Assembly: GCA_030824495.1 (NCBI GenBank) | Contig: JAVBXP010000048.1 | Coordinates: 1 to 64,000, forward strand | DNA length: 64,000 nucleotides | Direction: 5' to 3' | Origin: a bacterium | GTDB taxonomy: Bacteria > Pseudomonadota > Alphaproteobacteria > Caulobacterales > Caulobacteraceae | In this document: positions 1-7,673 of the stretch, one piece after another | How positions within the stretch are numbered: the stretch's first letter is position 1 | How the letters are laid out: the number at the start of each line of letters is the position of its first letter | Notes under the pieces: model-generated | Database searches by the model: none | What the model saw: the letters and a program-made list of their open reading frames with translations, nothing else | What the model was told of the DNA's origin: nothing | Made by a program: the position numbers and the translations under genes

Positions 1-809
1 GCCCGGTCGCCCAGCGACAGCACCCCGGCCATGGTCTTGGGACCATCGCCCTCCTGGAAGGCGTAACCGGGCGTGAGGGTCAGGGTCAGGCCATCGGGAC
101 CGCGCTCGATCACCTGCGGCTTGGCGTGGTCGATGACGGTGGAATCGAAGGGGAAGAAATAGGCCTGCGAGACGTCGGCGCCCTTCAGGCCCTCGCCGGT
201 GACGGCCAGGACGATATTGGTCCCCTGCTTGGCGAACACGCTGGCGAAGTTCGCCGGGGTCGGCGCGTCGGAAAGCGCCTTGGCGATTGGGCCGCTCCAG
301 GCCGGATTGGGCTCGGCCAGACCTTCGACGACCGGCAGGCTGAGGGTCAGCACCGCGTCCTCGGGGACGCAAATTTCCTCGCAGACCAGGAAGGAAGCGG
401 CGGCTTTTATGGTCACGGTCTCGCCGGGCTTGGCGTTGGCCGGGGCGGTGATCGGCACCGGCAGCAGCACCTCGCCCTGATAGCCGTAGTTCATCAGCGG
501 GCCGGTCGGCTGGCGCGTCGGGGCCGGCCAGACGATGTCGCCGGCCGTCCAACCGGGCGGCAGGGTCCAGACGACGCGGGTCGCCTCGCCGCTGTCGCCG
601 GAGTTGCGCCAGTAGGTGTGCCAGCCCTTGTCGATCTTCTGGCGGACCGCGACATAGGTGGTGGCGCCCGGCGCGATCGATTGATCGCGGGCCACCAGTT
701 CGGCGACCAGATGGCCGGTGTCGACCGGCTGGGCCAGCGCGGGAGCAGCGACCAGCAGGGCGCAGGCCGCCACCAGTTTCGCCAAGAAGCGTGTCACATC
801 CAAAGCCAT
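1..809 (-). CDS. DsbD-like thiol:disulfide interchange protein, N-terminal part (partial)
   Basis: The gene runs off the left edge, so only about the first 269 residues are seen. The start ATG at 809 is followed by a clear Sec signal peptide (residues 1-27, ending ALAQ). The mature part is an immunoglobulin-like periplasmic domain with the pair FLVCEEICVPED, matching the redox-active cysteines of the DsbD N-terminal domain. In that family this domain passes electrons from the membrane part to periplasmic substrates such as cytochrome c maturation proteins or oxidised chaperones. The membrane and thioredoxin-like parts should lie to the left of the window and cannot be checked here. Seen: signal peptide, domain, cysteines. 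Inferred: full DsbD architecture; a stand-alone DsbD-N-like protein is the alternative. Confidence 0.8.
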   Translation of the reverse strand, partial: MALDVTRFLAKLVAACALLVAAPALAQPVDTGHLVAELVARDQSIAPGATTYVAVRQKIDKGWHTYWRNSGDSGEATRVVWTLPPGWTAGDIVWPAPTRQPTGPLMNYGYQGEVLLPVPITAPANAKPGETVTIKAAASFLVCEEICVPEDAVLTLSLPVVEGLAEPNPAWSGPIAKALSDAPTPANFASVFAKQGTNIVLAVTGEGLKGADVSQAYFFPFDSTVIDHAKPQVIERGPDGLTLTLTPGYAFQEGDGPKTMAGVLSLGDR

Positions 810-870
810 GCCCGCTATATGGCCCGGTCCTGGCCCATCGCAAAGCTACGGTGACGTCGCGGGGCGCTCG

Positions 871-1161
871 CTAGCGGCCGACAACGATCCAGCGGCGCGG
901 CCATTTCCAGCCGAGGGCTCGGACTTCGCCCGGCTTAAGGGCCAGCGACTTGACGATCTGGGGCGTCAGTTCGCTGATCGCATGGACCGGCTCCAGGCCG
1001 CCGACCGGGCTCACCGCCACGCCGCCGATCAGCATGGCGCGGTCGATGGCAGTCCACTCGGCCTTGGCGCGGTCCTCATGGCCGACCGCGAAGAAATGGC
1101 GCAGGGGCTTAGGCTCGCCCGGCAGCTCCACCATCACCCCGATCATCCAACCACTGCCCAT
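871..1161 (-). CDS. Conserved hypothetical protein, 96 aa
   Basis: A small soluble protein with no signal peptide or membrane segment. It starts MGSGWMIGVMVE and ends in a basic tryptophan-rich tail (LGWKWPRRWIVVGR). Codon use is typical of the surrounding genes. It lies upstream of the DsbD-like gene on the same strand with a 61-base gap, so the two could share a transcript. I do not recognise the family. The middle (AIDRAMLIGGVAVSPVGGL) looks like a compact beta-strand fold. The overlapping plus-strand reading frame has worse codon use and is taken as a shadow. Confidence 0.65.
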   Translation of the reverse strand: MGSGWMIGVMVELPGEPKPLRHFFAVGHEDRAKAEWTAIDRAMLIGGVAVSPVGGLEPVHAISELTPQIVKSLALKPGEVRALGWKWPRRWIVVGR

Positions 1162-1271
1162 CCAGGCTCCTTAGACCGTCTCATCGCCGCCGACCCAGTA
1201 CAAAAGCTCGACTTGTCACGCTTAGGCGCGATGATCGGCGAATCAGCGTTTTTCGGTGGAGTGCGTATCAA

Positions 1272-1664
1272 GTGCCCGCGTCGTTCGATGAAATCGAAAT
1301 GGGTCAGGTGGTCTCGCTAGGCGAGCTGCCGGTGGATCCTGCCGCCCTGGAGGCCTTCATCGCCGCCTTCGCGCCCGGCTGGCCGCTGGAACGTGGCGCG
1401 CCAGACTCGATGATCTACGCCATGTGGTGCCGCCTGGACGCGGCTTCGTCGCTGGAGTGGCCGCAGACCAAGCGCCTGGGCGTCGACGCCCTGCGCTGGG
1501 CGCGCAATCCGCCGGCCGGCGAGGTGCTGCGGGGCCGCATGACGGTGATGGGCAAGGATCCGGTCGGCGAAGGCAAGGGCATCGTCATCGCCCAACACGA
1601 CCTGCTCGACGAGGCGGGGCGGCTGGTCTTCTCCTGCCTCACCCGCAGCGTCTTCGCGCGCTAG
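1272..1664 (+). CDS. MaoC-like / hotdog-fold acyl dehydratase-type protein, 130 aa
   Basis: Starts at GTG 1272 with a GGAG about 10 bases upstream. The length and pattern (FDEIEMGQVVSLG near the N-terminus, later LRGRMTVMGKDP and LVFSCLTRSVFAR) fit the MaoC/hotdog fold used by enoyl-CoA hydratases and related acyl-CoA binding proteins. The canonical hydratase motif D-x4-H-x-D is not obvious: the region after DPAALEAFIAAFAPGWPLERG lacks the usual HxD. It may be a non-catalytic or divergent member. It converges on the sapC-family gene and shares with it a strong hairpin. Substrate unknown. A full MaoC protein lies about 1 kb downstream, which suggests a shared lipid or acyl-CoA role. Confidence 0.65.
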   Translation: MPASFDEIEMGQVVSLGELPVDPAALEAFIAAFAPGWPLERGAPDSMIYAMWCRLDAASSLEWPQTKRLGVDALRWARNPPAGEVLRGRMTVMGKDPVGEGKGIVIAQHDLLDEAGRLVFSCLTRSVFAR

Positions 1665-1676
1665 GGCCACAATAGA

Positions 1677-1706
1677 AAACGGCGGGCCCTTGCGAGCCCG
1701 CCGTTT
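1677..1706. terminator. Bidirectional intrinsic terminator between converging genes
   Basis: A perfect 11-bp inverted repeat (AAACGGCGGGC and its complement) with an 8-base loop lies between the MaoC-like gene and the sapC-family gene. On the minus strand it is followed by TTTTC; on the plus strand the stem ends in GTTTAG. It can therefore serve both genes. Confidence 0.85.
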
Positions 1707-1732
1707 AGTTCAGCGCAGTCGCCGTGACGCCC

Positions 1733-2536
1733 TTAGGCGTTGGCGGCTTGCGGCGTCTGCGGCGCGCGGGTCATGGCCAGGGCCATCAGGCGATCCCAGC
1801 CGGCCAGCGACATCATGTGCGCGTAGATCTGAGCCAGGGCCCCGTTGTCGCGCAGCTCGGTGTACTTCTCGATCGGCAGAGCGTTGAGCTTGGTTTCCGA
1901 CACGCCGAAGTACTCGGCGATCTTCTGCGTCTCGCCCGGGGTGCCGTCCGGATTGGTCGGGACGAAGTTCGCGGTCTTGACCTCGAACAGGTCCAGTTCG
2001 TTCAGCAGCTGGACGAAGCTCAACGTGCGCTGGCGCTCGGTCTCGTAGTCGTTGCAGAAGTTGATGCAGTTCTGCGTGTACTCGGTCGGCTTGCCGTCCG
2101 CGTCGAAGAACGCCAGATCGACCTCGGCGCCCTCGACGATGAACTCGGCGGCGCGATCGATGCAGAGAATCATCTGACCGGCGGCGCTGTCGTTGGCGTA
2201 GACGAACGGATAGCGGCGGATATAGGCCGGCACATAGGCGCCCGCCTCGAAGTAGCCGGCGTCGGTGAGGTACATGTTCTCACCGGCGTTCAGGCCCATC
2301 ACGGCCAGCGGAATCTTTTCCTCGCCGACGAAGATGATCGGGCTCGAGAGGGCGGCGACGCCAAACTCGGTCACCGTCAGCGGGACAGCGTGGCCTTCCT
2401 TGGCGAATCGGAACGGCCCGTCGAGGCGCTTGATGCCCATGTTCTTGTGCAGGTCGACGGAAAGCGGTTCCGGCTTCGAATAGAAAAGCACGTTGCCGGA
2501 GATCTGGCCCATGCCGGGCTGAGTTGCGGTCGCCAT
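1733..2536 (-). CDS. SapC family protein
   Basis: A 267-residue protein with the SapC pattern: a start region on 'NVLFYSKPEPLSVDLHKN', then RFAKEGHAVPLTVTEF, YPFVYANDS and LCIDRAAEFI. SapC was named from S-layer (surface array) export loci in Campylobacter; homologues are common in Caulobacteraceae and their biochemical role is not settled. No signal peptide or membrane helix is visible. No S-layer protein or type I secretion genes are nearby, so a link to S-layer is not supported by context. The gene is monocistronic and ends in the hairpin at 1677-1706. Family assignment is confident, function is not. Confidence 0.85.
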   Translation of the reverse strand: MATATQPGMGQISGNVLFYSKPEPLSVDLHKNMGIKRLDGPFRFAKEGHAVPLTVTEFGVAALSSPIIFVGEEKIPLAVMGLNAGENMYLTDAGYFEAGAYVPAYIRRYPFVYANDSAAGQMILCIDRAAEFIVEGAEVDLAFFDADGKPTEYTQNCINFCNDYETERQRTLSFVQLLNELDLFEVKTANFVPTNPDGTPGETQKIAEYFGVSETKLNALPIEKYTELRDNGALAQIYAHMMSLAGWDRLMALAMTRAPQTPQAANA

Positions 2537-2733
2537 GAAATACCTTCGATGAATCCTGGGCGATTGATGTGTTTGCGCAGGCGAGCGGTTCTTGTGGTTC
2601 TAGCCCGTCCGGCGAAGTCCGCGCTTCTACCCGATCGCACGGGCGCCAGCAAACATCCTCGCACCGGCTTGCCTCAGCCCGGCCGAACCGCTTCAATCTG
2701 TCCCATACTAGCAAGCCGCCAAGGCGACATACC

Positions 2734-2738
2734 GGAGG
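2734..2738 (+). promoter_or_regulatory. Strong Shine-Dalgarno site that fixes a TTG start
   Basis: GGAGG stands 7 bases before TTG 2746. No ATG or GTG in this frame has such a site. The open frame extends upstream to 2569, but that stretch has poor coding character. Confidence 0.75.
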
Positions 2739-2745
2739 ATATATT

Positions 2746-3627
2746 TTGGCAATCTTTTATCCCGACATTCTCGATCAGAAGACCGCTCCCCGCACATTTA
2801 CGTATGGGGACAAGGACGTGATGCTGTACGCGCTCGGCGTCGGCATGGGCCAAGACCCGATGAACGAAACCGAGCTGCCCTTCGTCTACGAAAAGGGCCT
2901 GAAGGTCATTCCGACCGCGGCCACCGTGCTGGCCGCCGGCGCGCGCTCGGCGGGCGGTCCGGCTCCGGAAATGCCGGCCGGCCACCGTCCCAGCCAGATC
3001 AACTTCCTGATGGTCGTCCATGGCGAGCAGAAGGTCGAACTGCACAAGCCGCTGACCGCGGGCGGCACCTACACCGCCCAGGGCCGCACGGCCGGCGCCT
3101 TCGACAAGGGCGAGGGCAAGGGCGCGGTCATCATCAACGAGACCATCTGGACCGACGAGAAGGGCGAAAAGGTCGCCACCCTGACCGGCTCCACCTTCGC
3201 CCGCGGCGACGGCGGCTTTGGCGGCCCCTCGGAAGGCGCTCCGGAACCGCACGTGGTCCCGACCCGCGCGCCGGACATCTCGGTGGACTTCACCACCCGT
3301 GAAGACCAGGCCCTGCTCTATCGCCTGAACGGCGACCGCAATCCGCTGCACTCCGATCCGGACGTCGCCCGCAAGGCCGGCTTCCCGCGTCCAATCCTGC
3401 ACGGACTGTGCACCTACGGCATCACCTGCCGCGCCGTGCTGCAGGCGATCACCGACTTCGATCCGGACCAGATCTATTCGCACCAGGCCCGCTTCTCGGC
3501 CCCGGTCTTCCCCGGCGACACGATCACCGTCGATCTGTGGAAGGACGGCAAGAACATCTCGTTCGAGGCGCGCGTGAAGGAGCGCAACGCCACCGTGATC
3601 AAGAACGGCCTGACCGTCCTGCGCTAA
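2746..3627 (+). CDS. MaoC-family enoyl-CoA hydratase (hydratase-2 type), TTG start
   Basis: A 293-residue double-hotdog MaoC protein resembling peroxisomal hydratase-2 (2-enoyl-CoA to (R)-3-hydroxyacyl-CoA). The N-terminal hotdog half (about 1-150) carries the YALGVGMG helix. The C-terminal half has the catalytic pattern around YRLNGDRNPLHSDPDVARKAGFPRPILHG, in which the N/D...H residues of the hydratase motif are clear. The TTG start is chosen because GGAGG precedes it by 7 bases and the family's usual N-terminus begins here. The product of such enzymes feeds beta-oxidation of long, branched or steroid side-chain acyl-CoAs. It stands alone, with a nested palindromic repeat after it. The exact substrate cannot be read from sequence. 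Confidence 0.9.
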   Translation: MAIFYPDILDQKTAPRTFTYGDKDVMLYALGVGMGQDPMNETELPFVYEKGLKVIPTAATVLAAGARSAGGPAPEMPAGHRPSQINFLMVVHGEQKVELHKPLTAGGTYTAQGRTAGAFDKGEGKGAVIINETIWTDEKGEKVATLTGSTFARGDGGFGGPSEGAPEPHVVPTRAPDISVDFTTREDQALLYRLNGDRNPLHSDPDVARKAGFPRPILHGLCTYGITCRAVLQAITDFDPDQIYSHQARFSAPVFPGDTITVDLWKDGKNISFEARVKERNATVIKNGLTVLR

Positions 3628-3641
3628 GACCACCCCAAGGT

Positions 3642-3752
3642 CGTCATCCTCCGGTCGTCTGAAAGACGATCCGGGGGACCCAAGCTGAGTTGCAGAACTC
3701 GATCATACGCTCGGGTCCCCCGGCTCTCGCTGCGCGAGCCTGGAGGATGACG
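3642..3752. repeat. REP/BIME-like nested palindromic repeat, family A copy 1
   Basis: Outer arms CGTCATCCTCC and GGAGGATGACG enclose inner arms CCGGGGGACCC and GGGTCCCCCGG, so the element folds into a long imperfect hairpin. Closely similar elements occur at 51368-51413 (shortened) and 60351-60462. All three sit just after the 3' end of a gene. Confidence 0.8.
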
Positions 3753-3782
3753 AATGGGTTGGGCCGTTCTAAAGAGCCGCCC

Positions 3783-4580
3783 ATGAACCGTAGCTTCACC
3801 TTGATCGCCGGCGCCGTGTTCGCCGCCGGCCTGGCCGCCTGCGCCGCCACCACCCCGCCGCAGGCCCCGGTGCTCGCCGATGCGAGCAAGCCGGCGCCGC
3901 TCAACCCCCTGCCGACCGATCTCACCGGCTATCTGACCGTAGACGCACTGGACGGCGCTGCCCTGCTCGGGGCGCCGCCGACGCCGAGCAGCCTGCGCGG
4001 CCAGGCTGACCGGGCTCACTACGAGGAAACGCGCGCGCTGGAGGGCACGCCGCGCTGGACCCAGGCGATCGCCGACAACGACCTGTGGGGCGGCGGCGCG
4101 CTGAAGCAATATTCCTGCAAGCTCGGCGTCTCGATCGACGAGAAGCAGACCCCGACCACCCTGCGCGTGCTGCACCGGGTGGAGCTGGACGTCCGCACCA
4201 TCGGAACCCCGGCCAAGGATCTCTACAACCGCCCGCGCCCGCTGATCGGCGACGACAAACCGATCTGCATTCCGCGCGAGGATTGGATGAAGACCAACGC
4301 CTCCTATCCCTCCGGCCACTCGATGACCGGCTGGGCCTGGGCGCTGATCCTGGCCGAACTGGCCCCGGCCAAGGCCGACGCCATGCTGTCAATCGGCAAG
4401 TCGGTGGGCGACAGCCGCGCGATCTGCGGCGTCCACTATATCAGCGACATCGAGGCCGGCCGCACCCTGGCCGCCGCCATGGTCGCCAAGCTGCACGGCG
4501 ATCCGCAGTTCCAGCGCGACATCGCCAAGGCGCGAGGCGAGATGGCCCGGGCCAAGGCCGCGCCCACGGGGTGCGCCTAG
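3783..4580 (+). CDS. Class A non-specific acid phosphatase (PAP2 superfamily), lipoprotein
   Basis: 265 residues. The three-part phosphatase signature is present: K-x6-RP in KDLYNRPRP, PSGH in SYPSGHS, and SR-x5-H-x3-D in SRAICGVHYISD. Class A acid phosphatases hydrolyse a wide range of phosphomonoesters in the periplasm. The start at ATG 3783 gives a lipoprotein signal peptide ending LAAC (lipobox Cys 20), so it is probably anchored to a membrane facing the periplasm; classical members are soluble, so the lipobox is a variation. An upstream ATG in frame (3690) would add residues encoded by the palindromic repeat and is rejected. The stop overlaps the converging GNAT gene by 4 bases. Confidence 0.9.
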   Translation: MNRSFTLIAGAVFAAGLAACAATTPPQAPVLADASKPAPLNPLPTDLTGYLTVDALDGAALLGAPPTPSSLRGQADRAHYEETRALEGTPRWTQAIADNDLWGGGALKQYSCKLGVSIDEKQTPTTLRVLHRVELDVRTIGTPAKDLYNRPRPLIGDDKPICIPREDWMKTNASYPSGHSMTGWAWALILAELAPAKADAMLSIGKSVGDSRAICGVHYISDIEAGRTLAAAMVAKLHGDPQFQRDIAKARGEMARAKAAPTGCA

Positions 4581-5107
4581 CGGCCCATCCGGTAGACGAC
4601 CGTGCGGCGCATCGGGTCATCTGGCTCGAACGCCGGGTGGTCGAAGTCGCTGGCCGCGTCGCGCCGCATGCCCAGCCGTTGCATCACCGCCTGGGAACGG
4701 ACGTTGATTTGCGCGGTGATGGCGGTGATTTCATCCAGGCCAAGGCGCGCAAAGCCGTCGGCCATGACGGCGGCCGCCGCCTCGCTGGCGTAGCCCTGCC
4801 CCCAGGCCGAGCGCGCCAGCCGCCACCCGACATCCGTATAGGGAACGAACGGGACCGATTCGTGCCCCGGCATCAGGCCGCAACTGCCGACGAAGGCGCC
4901 GTCGGCGCGTCGCTCGATCACCATCCGGCACATGCCCAACTCGGCAAAGCTGGTGTCGGCGCGCACCTTGTAGGCCCGCGCCTGCTCGCTGGTCAGAACC
5001 CCGCCCAGCCACTGCATGATCTCCGGGTCGGCGCTCATCTGGGCGAAGGGCTCGAGATCCTCGACGCGCCATAGCCGCACGATCAGGCGGTCGGTCTCGA
5101 TCCTCAT
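4577..5107 (-). CDS. GNAT family N-acetyltransferase (RimJ/RimL-like), second of a tandem pair
   Basis: 176 residues. It begins RIETDRLIVRLWRVEDLEPFA, the usual opening of RimJ/RimL-type acetyltransferases, and has the acetyl-CoA loop in WGQGYASEAAAAVM (motif A, R/Q-x-x-G-x-G/A). The start ATG at 5107 overlaps the stop of the upstream GNAT gene by 4 bases, indicating translational coupling. The two paralogues end similarly (DFDHP...DP..RTVVYRMGR and DFDHPRL...LRHVVYVARR), so they arose by tandem duplication. They form the end of the aguA-aguB transcript. The substrate is not readable; polyamines or an amino-acid amine are possibilities from context only. Confidence 0.88.
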   Translation of the reverse strand: MRIETDRLIVRLWRVEDLEPFAQMSADPEIMQWLGGVLTSEQARAYKVRADTSFAELGMCRMVIERRADGAFVGSCGLMPGHESVPFVPYTDVGWRLARSAWGQGYASEAAAAVMADGFARLGLDEITAITAQINVRSQAVMQRLGMRRDAASDFDHPAFEPDDPMRRTVVYRMGR

Positions 5108-5631
5108 CTTCGCGCCACATAGACGACGTGGCGCAGCAGCGGATGATCGGCCGCCAGACGCGGGTGGTCGAAGTCGCGGGCCGGATCGGCCTGCATGCCG
5201 ATGCGGCGCATGACGCCCTGGGAGGCCAGGTTGGTGTCGGCGGTGAAGGCCAGGATCTCGGGCGCGTCCAGGTGGGCCAGGCCCCAGGCCAAGGCGGCCG
5301 CCGCGGCCTCGGAGGCCAACCCCTGGCGCCATACCTCGGGGATCATCCGCCAGGCCATCTCGATCCCCTCCACCGGCAGGTCGCCCTCGGGGATGGGATG
5401 AAGGCCGCAAAAGCCGATGATCTTGTCGTCGGCCTTTCGCGACACGCCCCAGAGGCCGTAGCCATGGGCCGCGATGTGGGCGTTCTGCCGGTCCATCGCA
5501 GCGTCGCTTTGGGCGCGATCCATGACGTTGGCGACCCAATAGCCCACGCGCGGGTCGCCGTTCAACGCGGCGAAGGCGTCGCGGTCTTCCTCGCGATAGG
5601 CGCGAAGGATCAGGCGTTCGGTTTCGATCAT
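5104..5631 (-). CDS. GNAT family N-acetyltransferase, first of a tandem pair
   Basis: 175 residues, opening IETERLILRAYREEDRDAFA, with the acetyl-CoA binding segment VWRQGLASEAAAAALAW. It follows aguB after 33 bases and overlaps the next GNAT gene by 4 bases (ATGA). The paralogue downstream shares the same architecture and C-terminal DFDHP motif. Such enzymes transfer acetyl from acetyl-CoA to a primary amine. Because the operon makes putrescine from agmatine, a polyamine or N-terminal substrate is conceivable, but RimJ/L-like proteins have many targets and this is inference. Confidence 0.88.
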   Translation of the reverse strand: MIETERLILRAYREEDRDAFAALNGDPRVGYWVANVMDRAQSDAAMDRQNAHIAAHGYGLWGVSRKADDKIIGFCGLHPIPEGDLPVEGIEMAWRMIPEVWRQGLASEAAAAALAWGLAHLDAPEILAFTADTNLASQGVMRRIGMQADPARDFDHPRLAADHPLLRHVVYVARR

Positions 5632-5664
5632 GCAACGACGTTACACGATCGAGGTGCGATCCAG

Positions 5665-6540
5665 CTAGACCGGGCGCGGACCGGCCAGCGCGCCGTAGAG
5701 GTCGGTGCGACGGTCGCGGAAGAAGCCCCAGGCGGCGCGGTGGGTGGCCAGGAAGTCCAGATCGAAGCTGGCCTGGACGATGCCCTCCTCCGAGCCCAGT
5801 TCGGAGACCAGGTCGCCGCGATGGTCGGCGATGAAGGACGAGCCATAAAAGGCCTGGCCGCCGGTGGGATAGTTCTCCCACGGCTCGAAGCCGATGCGGT
5901 TGGCGCCGACCACCGGGATGACGTTGGAGACCGCGTGCCCCTGCATGGCGCGCCGCCACGGCAGGGCGGTGTCCAGGGTCGGGTCATGCGGCTCCGAACC
6001 GATGGCGGTCGGATAGAGCAGGATCTCGGCGCCCATCAGGGCCATGGCGCGGGCGCACTCCGGGTACCATTGGTCCCAGCAGATGCCGACGCCGATCTTG
6101 CCAAAGCGGGTGTCCCAGACCTTGAAGCCGGTGTCGCCGGGCCGGAAGTAGTACTTCTCCTGGTAGCCGGGACCGTCCGGGATGTGGCTCTTGCGATAGA
6201 CACCCATCAGTGAGCCGTCGGCGTCGATCATCACCAGGCTGTTGAAGTAGTGCGGGCCTTCGCGCTCGAAGATCGAGACCGGGATCACGACGCCCAACTC
6301 GGCCGCCAGCGGGGCCAGCTCGGTCACGCAGGGATGCTCGCGCCAGGGATAGGCGTGGGCGAACCAGTGCTCTTCCTGGGTGACGCAGAAGTAGGGCCCT
6401 TGGAATAGTTCCGAGGGCAGGATCACCTGCGCGCCGTTGGCGGCGGCCTGCCGGATGAAGACCTTGGTCTTCTCGATATTGGCCGCCATGTCCAAGCCGT
6501 AGGAGGTCTGGATCGCGGCGACGTTGATCGTACGGGCCAT
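5665..6540 (-). CDS. aguB: N-carbamoylputrescine amidase
   Basis: 291 residues of the nitrilase superfamily. Catalytic triad Glu44 (LPSELFQG), Lys117 (YRKSHIPDG) and Cys154 (GICWDQWYPE) are all present. The segments FFRDRRTDLY at the end and HIPDGPGYQEKYYF are typical of AguB. The enzyme hydrolyses N-carbamoylputrescine to putrescine, CO2 and ammonia in the cytoplasm. The start ATG at 6540 shares one base with the stop of aguA, so the two are translationally coupled and form the complete agmatine-to-putrescine route. The longer open frame (to 6567) lies inside aguA and is rejected. Confidence 0.95.
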   Translation of the reverse strand: MARTINVAAIQTSYGLDMAANIEKTKVFIRQAAANGAQVILPSELFQGPYFCVTQEEHWFAHAYPWREHPCVTELAPLAAELGVVIPVSIFEREGPHYFNSLVMIDADGSLMGVYRKSHIPDGPGYQEKYYFRPGDTGFKVWDTRFGKIGVGICWDQWYPECARAMALMGAEILLYPTAIGSEPHDPTLDTALPWRRAMQGHAVSNVIPVVGANRIGFEPWENYPTGGQAFYGSSFIADHRGDLVSELGSEEGIVQASFDLDFLATHRAAWGFFRDRRTDLYGALAGPRPV

Positions 6541-7550
6541 CAGGCGGGCTCCTGCTGGGTGATGCAATGGAAGGACCCGCCGCCGGTCAGGATCGCGCTG
6601 GAGGGCAGGCCGATCACCGCGTGCTCGGGGAAGACGCTTTGCAGGCCCTGCAACGCCAGGTCGGCGGCTTGGCCTTCGCCATAGGTCGGCATGATCACCG
6701 CGCCGTTGGCGATGATGAAGTTCATGTGGCTGGCGGGCGAGGCGCGGCCGTCGTGGCCTTCGATCCAGCCGGGCGAAGGGATGCGGACCACCTGCAGCGG
6801 CCGGCCGTCGGCGTCGGTCGAGGACGCCAGCCGCTTGGCCGCGTCGTCATAGGCCGCGCCGTTGACGTCGCCGCGCCCGAAGGCGACGGGGCAGACCACG
6901 ACGCCCGGCGCGACGAAGCGGGCCAGGTTGTCGACGTGTCCGTCGGTGTGGTCGTTGGCCAGGCCCTCGCCCAGCCAGATCACCTTGCGGGCGCCCAGCG
7001 CGTCCTTGAACGCCGCCTCGGCCGCGGCTTGCGTCCAGCCGGGGTTGCGGTTGGGATTGAGCACGCACTGGCCGGTGGTCAGGATCGTGCCGATCCCGTC
7101 ATGATCGACGGCGCCGCCCTCCAGGATGAAATCGTGAGCGACCAGCGGAACGCCCGAGGCTTCCGCGATCTGGGCGGCGACCTCGTCGTCGAACTCCATG
7201 TCGTACTTGCCGCCCCAGCCGTTGAAGCGGAAGCCGCGCGCGCTCTGGCCGTCCGGTGTCTGGGCGAAGATAGGGCCGGTGTCGCGCAGCCAGACGTCGC
7301 CGAAGCGGCCGGGTACGATCTCGATGCCGTCGACGTCGCCGACCAACCGACGGGCCATGGCCTCGCCGCCCGAGGTCCCGGTCATCAGGCGAACCTTCTC
7401 GCGGCCCGGGCCGGCCAGGGCGCGGGCCAGGGCGGCCACCTCGACCTGGGCCTGGGCGAGTTCGTCCTCCCACACGCCTTCGGCATGGCTGGGGAAGCCG
7501 AGCCACATGGCGCGGTGCGGAGCCCACTCGGCGGGAACGAGAACGGTCAT
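6540..7550 (-). CDS. aguA: Agmatine deiminase
   Basis: 336 residues of the peptidyl-arginine/agmatine deiminase family. Typical segments are PAEWAPHRAMWLGFP at the N-terminus, DVWLRDTGPIF, FNGWGGKYD, LEGGAVDHDG, NDHTDGHVDN and the catalytic cysteine near the C-terminus (GGGSFHCITQQ, Cys329). It converts agmatine to N-carbamoylputrescine plus ammonia. AAGGTAGG precedes the ATG. The gene is followed without a gap by aguB. Upstream, beyond a terminator, lies a TonB-dependent receptor on the same strand, so aguA probably has its own promoter in 7551-7617. Confidence 0.95.
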   Translation of the reverse strand: MTVLVPAEWAPHRAMWLGFPSHAEGVWEDELAQAQVEVAALARALAGPGREKVRLMTGTSGGEAMARRLVGDVDGIEIVPGRFGDVWLRDTGPIFAQTPDGQSARGFRFNGWGGKYDMEFDDEVAAQIAEASGVPLVAHDFILEGGAVDHDGIGTILTTGQCVLNPNRNPGWTQAAAEAAFKDALGARKVIWLGEGLANDHTDGHVDNLARFVAPGVVVCPVAFGRGDVNGAAYDDAAKRLASSTDADGRPLQVVRIPSPGWIEGHDGRASPASHMNFIIANGAVIMPTYGEGQAADLALQGLQSVFPEHAVIGLPSSAILTGGGSFHCITQQEPA

Positions 7551-7617
7551 GACCTACCTTAACCTATTGAACGCGCGCAGATGGGCGGAGCAGCGCGCCC
7601 CGTCAAGCATCACCACG

Positions 7618-7648
7618 AAAAAGGGCGGCCGCATCGCTGCGGCCGCCC
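7618..7648 (-). terminator. Intrinsic terminator of the TonB-dependent receptor gene
   Basis: A 10-bp GC stem (GGGCGGCCGC and its complement) with a 6-base loop, followed on the minus strand by TTTTT. It lies 25 bases after the receptor's stop codon and separates it from aguAB. Confidence 0.85.
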
Positions 7649-7673
7649 CCGATCGTCACCTTGACGCTAAGTC

